64,000 bases of DNA from Sanderia malayensis (taxonomy: Eukaryota > Cnidaria > Scyphozoa > Semaeostomeae > Pelagiidae), in the NCBI GenBank assembly GCA_013076295.1, contig RQOL01000532.1, forward strand, positions 2,604,001 through 2,668,000, given 5' to 3'. Under the pieces are notes generated by a model that did not search any database, was not told the DNA's origin, and saw only the letters and a program-made list of their open reading frames with translations. The translations under genes and the position numbers were made by a program. Below, piece after piece: positions 1-10,100 of the stretch (positions are counted from its first letter, which is position 1; each line of letters begins with the position of its first letter).

Positions 1-1088
1 TAATTGCTTTGTTGATTAAAATGTGTTCAGGCTGCGGTCCGAATTTCGTTCTCTTATTGAAGTGATATAAGCGACATTTGCAGTGCATTAAATTGAAAGA
101 AACTATGGCAAAATGTACATTAATTGGAAGAGAATTGCCACAAGGTAGAATAAGCAATAATTTTAGCAAAATAAAGCAGATAATATGAGGAAAACTTACA
201 TTTTGACTCACAACTCAAATCTTGAAGCAGGCTGAAAATTGCGACGGTTGATTTACTTTTAAATTTCAAATTCATCCATCAACTTCTTCTCATGAGAGAA
301 ATTCAAGCCTTCTTGCATGCTTCTATTGTTATCAAAAGTCGAAGAAGACAATGGAAAGCAGTATACAAAAGAATAGAAGTTTAAAGTACAGCATTTTTTA
401 TAAAGAACCTCTGTCTTTATAAAGAGCTGGAGGGCCGAAAAATTTAAAGAAGTTACTACAAAAGACAAAATCCCCAAGGAAACTTTCAAAATTGAATAAA
501 TTTATCATCGAGAATAATAGACATACCACTTCTTGAATAACTTTGTACTTTTAATTAAAAATCTTTCTTGCCCTCTCCGAGTTTCTGGCATTTTTTAGCC
601 ACAATTTCAAGCAAGTTTCGCACTTTAAGCAAAGGTAAAATTAAGGAACTGTAAGCAATTTCTAATACTACCATTTGGTCAAAGCAAAGAAAGTTTGAAG
701 TTCAGGAAACAACGAGAAACAATGCAATATTTGGTTGTTGATATGTACAAATACATCAGAATAAAATGCCATCATACCCAAGAGACTATAAACTCTTTTA
801 CACAATTATAAACATTATTTGCATATCACAGCAAATTTTTCAAATAAACGAATCTTAGTTACAATAGAGAGCTAAAATGTCATACATAATGTTGACTTTT
901 ATAATATTTATGAATAACAAAATAAAACAAATCCAGCATTATAATCATAATAATATTTTTTCTCGATATTGTCTTTTGAAAAGTACAGCCTGGTATCAGC
1001 GTAATAAAAATAAGTAAAATTAGCTAAAATGACGATCAAAAAAATTGATCAAAATGTTTGTAATAAAAAGGATACATATTATGTGGCT
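1..1088. other. Non-coding left edge, downstream of the Tudor/polyQ gene
   Basis: This AT-rich stretch has no open frame that resembles a protein and no splice-consistent exon. It lies 3' of the minus-strand gene ending at 1089, so it probably holds that gene's 3' UTR and then intergenic DNA. The single 76-codon minus-strand frame at 259-489 shows no recognisable motif. Confidence 0.5.
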
Positions 1089-4000
1089 TCAGATATCATT
1101 TTCATCTAAATCGAAAATGTCACATTCTCTTCTTAAATCTCTTTCTGCTTCGTCGTCAGAACCAAAATCCTCAGAACTTGCAGACTTCGATCCAACTTTA
1201 GAAATTGGTGTCATTGGATCAGGTTGTCTCGCGTGGAAAAGCCGCTGTGGTTGAGTTTGGTTAGGGAATGGTTGAAATTGCGGAGGAATGTACATTTGTT
1301 GAGACTGAGGCTGCCCCTGTAAACGAGGCTGCTGTTGTTGCTGGAACCAAAGTCGTTGTTGAAGTTGTTGTTGTTGAAATAGGTGTTGTTGTTGCTGTAG
1401 AAACAAAGACTGTCTATCAAGTTGCTCTTGAGACTGTTGTTGTTGTTGTTGCTGTCGTTGTTGTTGTTGTTGCTGTTGAATCTGAAGCTGTTGTATTTGA
1501 ATCTGAGACTGTCTATCAAGTTGCTCTTGAGACTGTTGTTGTTGTTGTTGTTGTTGTTGCTGTTGAATCTGAAGCTGTTGTATTTGAATCGGAGACTGTC
1601 TATCAAGTGGTTCTTGAGACTGTTGCTGTTGTTGTTGTTGCTGCTGCTGTAAATGCATGCTTCGCAGATATTGTTGATATTGAAGTTTAAACTGTTCTTG
1701 CTGTTCTGGTGTTAGCTGCTCAAAAACGGAAGCGAGTTGTTGTTGTTGCTGTGGTGGCATCATTCCCTGTCGTGTAAATTGCGTCTGAACCTGAGACTCA
1801 ATCTGCGGCTGAGCATGTCGCTGTGGTTGCTGTTGTTGTTGATGTCGGGATTCTTGCTCGCTAGTTGAATATTCATTCGCTGAAACGGAATATGGAATTG
1901 GATTCAATGGTTTCGTTTCGGTTGGTGACCAAAGTTCCTCTGGTTCAGGCCACGGAGCATCACATGATCTACGTGAAAGAATGGGACTAGTCTCTGATTG
2001 GCTAGCTCTTGTGTCAACGTCATTATGATGAGGACGATTATGAAAAGAGCTAGGTCGTGGCGGAGGTTGATGTTTGAGCCACGGGGCTTGTTCGTGGGAT
2101 TGAGTTGAAGGCTTTGATGTCTACAAAAGCAAACAAACAAAATAAAAATAGAAACAGAAGCAAATTGAAATAGAAACAGAAATAAATAAAAAATAAAAAA
2201 AAGTAAATAATAAAGAGAAGCAGAAGTAAATAAAAAATAAAAAAAAGTAAATAAAAAATAGAAAGAAAAGTAAATAATAAAGGAAAATAGAAGAAGACGA
2301 AAATCAAACCGTGGATCCACTAAATCCAGTTGTTAGATCATGCAACTCATACACATGGCCACTGCAAATGTCATTATCATATTGCTTGAGTCTACGAAAT
2401 GCTTCTTGTTTACTCAATTCAGCACCAGACGCATCATTCGCATTAATAACATGTCTTGTTTTGGCTTGGCAGACAACCTCCGCATTGAATACAACTGCGC
2501 CCTTGGGAAGAGAAATCTTGTATGATGCAGACCTTGCTATGCCCACGCCAACCAACCTCAACTGGTCCACAGCAACACGATCCTGCATCCTCGCTGCATA
2601 GAACAGTACAACTATCGGCTGGTTCTTATAGTTACTTAGTGGTGCATTCATTACATGAGGTATTCCGAATGTGTTCGTTGAGAAGCCCCTGATCATTGCA
2701 TTGTATGAATTCACGATCACAAAATACCTCGCTTTTGGATCAACTAAAGCAGGATGGCTCAATCCATTTCTTTGTTCCTTCAGCCAAAGTTCTCTATCAT
2801 TTGGTAAAGGAAACTTCGAGCTTCGAGTCATCGAATTATCAGAAGTCCTCTGTTCACCGATGCGATTTTCCTTTGCTCTTGCTTCACTCGCACCTTCATG
2901 CATCTTCTCATTAACTTGATCTTCCTGTGAAGTCTTCCTCCATTCTTCACGAGTAGCTCCTTCTTCACTTCCTGCAATTTCCTTTTCTGAATCAACTTTC
3001 GTTTTCTCAGCCTTTTCATGGTTTGATGTGAGAAGCTTGAGTCGTTCTTGTAAAACCAATTCTGATTCCAATTTGTCATTTGAATCTATTTCATCGCTGA
3101 GGACTTCCTTAAAATGATCAATATAATCATGATCCTCATTCGCAGCTACACCTTCCTTTACACCTTCCTTCGCACTAGCCACACCTTCCTTCGCATCCGC
3201 TACATCCTCCTTCGAATTAGCTTTATCTTCTTTCGAATTAGCTTCATCTTCATTCGCATTAGATTCATCAGCTTTACTCTCCTCCACACAACCTTCACTT
3301 TCCTCTGCAAAGCTTTCATCCTCTGTTAACTGCATCTGAGCTTTCTCTTCCTTAACAACAGTAGAAGCAATCTGACTGACACAATCTTTCTCAGACGATG
3401 TTTCAGTATTTACTTTTTCGCAGCTACCAAATTCAAATTCTTGAAGAGGTGGAAACTCAATTTCTTTATCATCAGCAACATCTGGGGTTTGACAAATATC
3501 ACCCCAATCCAATTTCTCGTCATCCGCATCTTTACCAAAATCAATTTGCATCTCATGTTTTGGAGTTTCTTTCTTATCTCCTTCTTCTACATTATCCTGC
3601 AAAAATGAAACTTACAAATTAAATCCATCACAAAAATATATGCATACAGTCTCCATAACGTTCTTGGACGCAGGTTACAAAATGTAATAAAAAAGGTAGG
3701 AGGGTGTGGAGCAACGTACAACGGCTGTTTCCTTTGTTAGGCCATTTGATATTTTGTTGTCTTCTTTTTCTTTACTAGAATTGTGAACATCTCTCACAAT
3801 GGAGATATTCGTGTTTTGACCATTTGAATCTTTGTAGAACCTTACATCCTTACAAGGCAAAGAGGCAGCCTAGAATATATGCAAAAAAATAATAACTTCA
3901 GCTCAAAGTACTTTTATAAGTTTAACTCCAAAATATTTTGAAGAATTTTTGTAAATTTTATTTATTTATTATTATTCAGCTTCTAATGTGCAATTTTTTA

Positions 4001-6304
4001 TAATCTGTAATTATTTTTGGGACTTTTAAACTTATTTTATTATTGTATTATTGTGTTAATTCATTTACCATTATTGTATGATTTTTGTTTTATAAATTAA
4101 ATATTTTGAAGAATGAACAATAAGATAAAGACAAAATTACCGTGTCATCCATGTCTTGTTTTACTAGAAAGAAAAAATCAAATCAAATCAGCATAAAAAA
4201 GCCTGAGTGCCAGAGCTTTGCACTAATGTTATTATCAAACTGTAAAATATCATTTAAGAAATTCTCATCTTACATTCCCTGCAAATGATGTCTCCAATGT
4301 TGATAATTGGATCTTCAAGAGTTGTTAACGAGACAACATATTTTGATAACAATGATAATGGACCCTTGAGCTCTTTTTTGATATTCAATGACAAGTTAGT
4401 TTTTGTGAGGTCACTAAATCTCCACTTCATCTAAAAAAAACAATCATTAAATGTAATAAACATCTATATCCTTGCCATTGTTTATAGAAATTAAAATTGC
4501 AATTAACAAACCTCATAAGACACTTTGAATGCTTCATCTTGTAAATAACAATTCAATGCCTAAAACAAACATGTTTATCGTAAACAAACATGTTAATAGT
4601 TCTTTTCTCAGACATATAGCACTCGAGATGAGCAATTGCAAATAATATACAACATTGTTGAAATAATAACTTTTATCAATTTACCCTTGTTTGAAATGAT
4701 TTCATCTCCTCTGGCATGCTGTTAAGACGAGATTTTTGCATCTTCTCAGTCTTTCCAATATCAACATACCTCAAAATGACCTAAAATATGATAGAATTTA
4801 AATTACAAACATTGTTATTAAATGCTTCTTGGTCCAGTTTGACTTTAATTTTACTCATTACAGACAGAACAGACCCACATACTGACCTCATTGTCTGGTA
4901 AAATCTTCTCGATTACAGCACGCAGGAACAAATTATGCTGTTTTGATAAAACACAGACTGGCTCACCAACATTTGTCATATTACAAATCCATAATTCTTT
5001 ATTTCGCAAAGTATCTTTTCTGTGAAAAAATACAAAAAACATTTCCACATATGGAAAATCAAAAATTTTAAGGAAACAAACAAATGCATGAATGAAATAC
5101 CTCAGCCGATCTGAAATTGCTTGCAGAGTAGAGCCTTCTGTGTTTGATTCGTCAATCGGTTTGCACCAAAAGCTACCATCAGGTAACAAAGAGCTGGTAA
5201 TTTTCACATTTACGTTCTTTTTATCAAGCCAAACTGTTGAAACAAGCAAAGCATATGTGACAACAATCCAATTTTCTCCATTAGCACTTCAATAAGAGAA
5301 GTAAAGAAATTATAAATAAGTTCGTACATGGTGATATTTCAAATTTAAATTCCTTGGGAGCTTCTGACTTAACGTTCTTCTCAACATTCTGTGGGGGTTT
5401 ATCTGTTTGCAAGGGTTTATCTGTTTGCAAGCTGGCTCCAACATTTTGTGATGCACTCACAACAGCTGAAGTACCTGTGCATTCTTCTTTTTCTTCATTA
5501 GATAATTTTTGATCAGTCAAAGAATATGTTGCTGAAATGGGACAAAATAATTCCTTGATCAAGAAGTGAACTGCTGAAAATTACTCAGAAGAAAGAGCTA
5601 CACAACAGAAAACATTTTGTTTTGCTTAATCCTCCAGCAAGATATGATAACATTAGTTTTTGAAATCCATTGTGAAAAGTATGCTGTGTGTAGAAAGTGC
5701 ACAAATGCAGTGATGCTAATCAACAAAGGATCGCTGAAACAATGAGACATGTTTCAACTTAAGACAATAAAATCCAATGAATTACTTTGAACTGTTTGCA
5801 ACTCTTGTACAATACCAGAGATTAGTAATCTCAACTTTTCTGTCACACAATTCTCTGGCAACTCTTTCACTGCTGCCTTGGCCTATAATATATTTTAAAT
5901 ATGGTTTGAATTATGGTCAAAAAGTAATGCTGTGTGTGAAGCGTATAATCGTACCACAATTTACATGAAAATAAAAATTACCTTTTTGACAGCCACTGCA
6001 GCTTTGATGACTGCATCCTTTGCTTTATCGATTTTTACCAACAATTTATCAAGTTCCTACAAAATAATCCCAGAATTACGAACCTTCTCAGATGACTCTC
6101 CTCTGACTCTAATTTGACCGACTGATCTAAATTGAATCATAAACATTATCAAGTTACAATTGTAACTTGATTTTGGAACTCCATACTCGAAAAAGACAAA
6201 GAAAAACTGTGCCATGGAACTGCATTAATAGTTCTTTAACAAAAGCCTGAAAACCAAAAAGATAATAAGCTTACCTCTTCGCAAGATTCAAGTGCAATTG
6301 CCAT
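1089..6304 (-). CDS. Tudor-domain protein with YTH-like segment and polyQ tail
   Basis: I rebuilt 13 exons, all in phase: 6275-6304, 5982-6056, 5786-5882, 5328-5531, 5101-5233, 4887-5019, 4685-4780, 4512-4559, 4274-4430, 4141-4163, 3720-3869, 2310-3596, 1089-2120 (3,465 nt, ~1,154 residues). The start (MAIALESCEE) is the only ATG in the first exon. Order: a helical N-terminus, an extended Tudor domain (~residues 136-290), an acidic repeat-rich stretch (~380-640), a compact domain (~650-810) whose pattern resembles YTH, and a glutamine-rich C-terminus (~812-1154). Tudor domains of this class usually bind methylarginine in Piwi/RNP proteins, so a germ-granule or RNP role is possible, but that is inference. 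I do not recognise a named orthologue. The final donor (GTTTGA at 2309) is weak, so the join of exons 12 and 13 is the least certain. Confidence 0.75.
1330..1850 (-). repeat. Polyglutamine region with duplicated Q-rich units
   Basis: CAA/CAG runs encode long glutamine tracts interrupted by a repeated spacer, QEQLDRQS followed by IQIQQLQIQ; at least three related copies lie at about 1400-1620. Both codons are mixed, so this is not a pure CAG run. The complementary strand gives long Val- or Leu-rich open frames that are artefacts of the repeat. Such a tail commonly drives self-association or condensate formation (general knowledge of polyQ/prion-like segments). Confidence 0.85.
2330..2760 (-). 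other. YTH-like segment (tentative)
   Basis: The exon-12 product holds a compact, low-repeat stretch starting HPALVDPKARYFVIVNSY and including FGIPHV, then QPIVVLFYAARM, then LVGVGIARS. This follows the YTH layout of 'aRFFiIKS', then 'GvWst', then 'pViLfFSV', then 'FqGvAr'. Further on, AEVVCQAKTRHVINANDASG sits where YTH domains have 'dWiC...hL.NpwN..kPV'. The similarity is by eye only. The Trp residues that form the m6A cage in YTH domains are absent here, so m6A reading is not predicted. Confidence 0.3.
3130..3300 (-). repeat. Short acidic tandem repeats within exon 12
   Basis: The coding sequence contains several imperfect copies of a 7-8 residue unit: ANEDE, ANSKED, ANSKEDV, ADAKEGV, ASAKEGV, KEGV. 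The DNA shows the matching repeats (gcatccgctacatcctcc / cgaattagctttatcttc types). The stretch is charged and likely disordered, linking the Tudor domain to the C-terminal domains. Confidence 0.7.
4512..5233 (-). other. Extended Tudor domain (exons 5-8 of the Tudor/polyQ gene)
   Basis: The spliced product starts with the strand pattern VNVKITSSLLPDGSFW, the N-terminal SN-like part of extended Tudor domains. It continues with GEPVCVLSKQHNLFLRAVIE, then LRYVDIGKTEKM, the counterpart of the usual 'fvDYGn.E' core, and then a 'LP..f..xxxA.xC.L'-like end (MPEEMKSFQTRALNCYL). The 'YVDIG' keeps the Asp-x-Gly turn, but the Tyr of DYG is replaced by Ile. At the 'd..WyrA' position there is LFLRA, so one expected cage aromatic is missing. 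Methylarginine binding is therefore uncertain even though the fold assignment is good. Confidence 0.7.
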
Positions 6305-7100
6305 CCTTTTTCCGCCAAAAGAGCAGATGAAAACAACAAAGAGACTTTACTCACACTTTAAAATAACCATTCAAGAGATAGACGAATATTCGTCTCGGCA
6401 AGGATGGCGTGGTATAGAATTAGTCTGACGCTGATGTCCTGAGCAAAGATAATCCCAATGAATTCAGTTGTGGCCGTTGGCCGTAAATTTGCAAGCTGGA
6501 TTCAAGGGTAGCTGACGCAATATTTATGCCACGAACCTCCGAATTGGCTCAGTTGAAAAGAATTCAAAAATATTTGGTTGCATTCTAGTGAAATTAGAAG
6601 CTGGCGTATACAGATAATCGACTTTGAAATCAAGTTGGGCAGGTCCAGATTTGGAGGAATAAGTCTGCATAGTTCAAACCCTTAAAAACCATTATTCTTT
6701 CAAACATAACAACAAACTAATATGAATATATGAATGTATAAATGTACAACATAATTTTACAAGATTTATGGAGAACGTAAGCTAGATACAAATTATGGTT
6801 TAAACAGAACTATTAAACAGAACTTGAGTTATTAACAGCGTCCAGGTAAGGGCTCAAAATTAAAAGGGGCATGAAAAAACCTCAGGGGGGGTGACGATAA
6901 CAAGGGTCTCTCCCTAACGCATTTAGAGAGAAGAAATGAGTAAAATAATGTTTTGAATCTGAATAAACAATGCCTTGAACTTTGTACATGCATTATTTGT
7001 GAAAATTATTTGATAAAATACCTCAACTAATAACCATACATACCAGACTCAGAATGAGAATGAATATTAGCAGTTCAAAATAAATAAAAAGATAAATAGA
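6305..7100. other. Intergenic: 5' of Tudor gene, 3' of SFMBT
   Basis: About 0.8 kb with no open frame or recognisable motif. It should contain the promoter and 5' UTR of the Tudor/polyQ gene on the low-coordinate side and the SFMBT 3' UTR on the high side. I see no TATA box placed well enough to call. Confidence 0.5.
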
Positions 7101-10100
7101 TCATCTCTGTTGTAGGTTGGCGAATTGATGTCCCGACAGTCGATAGACACCGGTTATTTTTGGTGTAGTTTGAGACGAAGCAATAGGCCGGGATCGTTTC
7201 GATAGTTGTGTGTTTTGAGCAGACGATGAAGTTGAAGAAACACTTTCGATTTTAGAAGGATCCGTGCCACGTGGTTGATCAACGAATCTTCGGTGATGAT
7301 TATTATGAATACCGCTGACCTTGGGTGTTCGATTTGTCTCACGTTGCAATGTGTGAATGTAGTCAGTGAGTTTGACAGCGGGACCCACAGAAATGCCCAT
7401 CAAATTGTGCAGTTCATTCAATGTCAATAATAGGAATGCATGACCATCGATTTCCTATAACAAACCAGATCATAACGAGAATGATAATCACCATAGCTGA
7501 TGTCAAGGTATGGCGATAGCTAATGTTTACATTGGAACAACTTAGAGAGGGTGAATGGAAATGCTTATAAGAATGAGACTCAAGGGGTCTCGCTCTCGCA
7601 AAATGATTCGCTATTTTAGAAGTTTAGCAAACCTTAAGTAAACTGCACTATGGAACACAGCAATATAGATGTTTAGCTCGCAACTTTAAAATAGGGGAGG
7701 AGGGTTCGTGGAGAGCCACCCCCGCGCCGAATTGTAGATAACAATAAAACACCAACCTCGTTGAGGAATATTTTGGAATGTTTTCCACATCCAGCCGCCG
7801 TTACAAACTCAGCCACGTGGTGTTTCGTCCATGATAGTGGATTTTTTGGAATATTTTTACATTTCAGTTTCACCTGGCTGCATTTAGCAGTCATTTCTTC
7901 ATCAATCGCTGGAATATCCCGCGCGGGTGAATATCCATCAAGTAACAACGAATGCTCCGTTAAACCGTTCAACTTCGATTCTTTGATATCAACTGGTTTA
8001 GCTATTTTCATTACAATCTTCTTACTCTCTTCTTTCTTATCGACAATCGAGTTCTCTACCACTCTGTATAACCCGTTCGCAACATTGTTAGATTCCGCGC
8101 CTTCCGTTGTGTCATCTGAATCAACGCTTGTCGGCGTCAAATTCCTCCGCGCGGCAGTATTATCAACCGCGCGGATCATTGTTGGCCGCCCCTCTAGAGG
8201 ATGATGATAGACCCTTTTCGCACTGTATTCATCATTATTATCCCTGCAATTCTCTTTATTAGGTTCCTCAGTCCTCTTACTGCCGCTACGGCTCAAAATC
8301 CTCGGCAATGGTCGAGTGTTGCCGCGCCGCTCCTTAACATCCCCCGTTCGTAACTGCTTGCGTTTTTGTCGGTGATAGAAATCGATGAGTTGAAGCCGCG
8401 AGTGCGTCTGATTGCTGCGAATTCGCTCAACCAACGTGTTCAACGCATTCGACTTCTTCTCCGAAAGAGGATGCTTGAACCCGACTAATGAATTGAATTG
8501 TCCAAGTTGTTCTTTTGTCATGTCTTTTGGTACGATCTTTAAAGTGCTGAAAAATTCCATTTCTTTTTGGTTGAACATTTTCTTATTTGATCCAGCATCT
8601 TCGTCATCATCTGAATCTATTGTTATCACACTGGCCGGGATATTGCCTTTATCATCTAGATTAAACCTACATGAAATACAACAACAATTACCCAGTCTGA
8701 TAATGAATATAGTAAAAACTAGCATACAAGAACCCACTTTCATAAGAACCTTTATGCTAAAGCTTCTTCTCAAAACAATAGAAGAAATAATAGCCCATTG
8801 TGCATAAACAATAGCCTATTGTGCCTGAACAATAGGCTGGATACAAAATATGCAGGTTCATGTAGAAGATGAAGCATAGTGAGCATTCTTCAATGTACTC
8901 AAATTTATTCCTTTATCTTTTAGAACCTCAAGATAGAAAGGATAAGCTGCCAAGAAAATGAGATAAAAAAAGCTACAAACCCTCGTTTAATTTCCTCTTC
9001 TGTGTTCAAATTCCTTGTCAATTCTCTGATGAAAACATAAGAAATTGTAGGATCAACATATCCCAGATCTTCATCACTGCTTGAAGTTAAAGCCTGTTTC
9101 TGTTTGATCCTTTTCTTGCATCCCTTGTAATAAAGTGATTTCACGGCTTTTCTTTTTCTCTTCTTGTGTCGTAGTTCTTTCTCTTCGTCGGAATTCTGTG
9201 TGCTTCCTGGCACGTTGTTTGCTGACAACATCAATGGCAATTTTCGCGATCTCTTGCTCCCCTTACGAAGATGGTCGAGGCGAGTTTTTCTCTCACTTGT
9301 TGATCTATAATCACAATAATATAATGTTAAGTGGAAATCAAAAAAGCTAAATCAATAAATATAATTTTTAAATATTTTAAACTGTGCAAAAAATAAAGAA
9401 ACAAACACCTGAAGACGAGTAAAGCTCAAAACGTATTTCATTATTTCTTTTGCACGGTTAAAAATATCTAAAAATTATATTTATTGTTTATATATTTTCA
9501 TTAGATGTGCTGAACGCAAACAATTTGGATTTTATAAGCGAAATCAACAGCTAAATGAATAAAATACCATTCCTTAAGGATGTTACTTAAAGATATTTCT
9601 GATGGTCTTGTGTTATGGATATTTTTAAAGATATTTCTTACGAATGGTTTAAATCAAGGATACTTGTTAAGAAGCCAAAGTCAACAAGAGTTAAAAAATG
9701 TATACCTTAACCGAGAAATTCTATTCTTCTGTGCAATAGCTGTGACGTAAAGAAAAAGCATCACAATCATAACGATCACTGTAATCACAATCATCAGAAT
9801 CAACATAATCATCATAATCACTGTACTATCAAAATAATCATAATAATAGAAGTGATACTTACTGCTGGGCCTAGGCCATTGAAGTTCATGCCCACTCATT
9901 TCACACCATCCAACAGGGAATATATCATTAGAGCGGACATCAAATATCTGCTCACTTCTACTTTCGCCGTCAAACATTATCCATACGTCACGACCTAATA
10001 CCTGGGTAACCGTGGCCACGCAGATGTTAGCTGTATTCTCTTGGTCAACTGCTTCCAGTTTCATTCCAACTTTTATCTCATGCTCCACTGGGTTCTTTGA

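Noticed and set aside
1268..1690. Plus-strand frame of 140 codons rich in Val/Ala
   Set aside because: It is the exact antisense of the CAG/CAA repeat in the polyQ exon; open only because the repeat has no stops in that frame.
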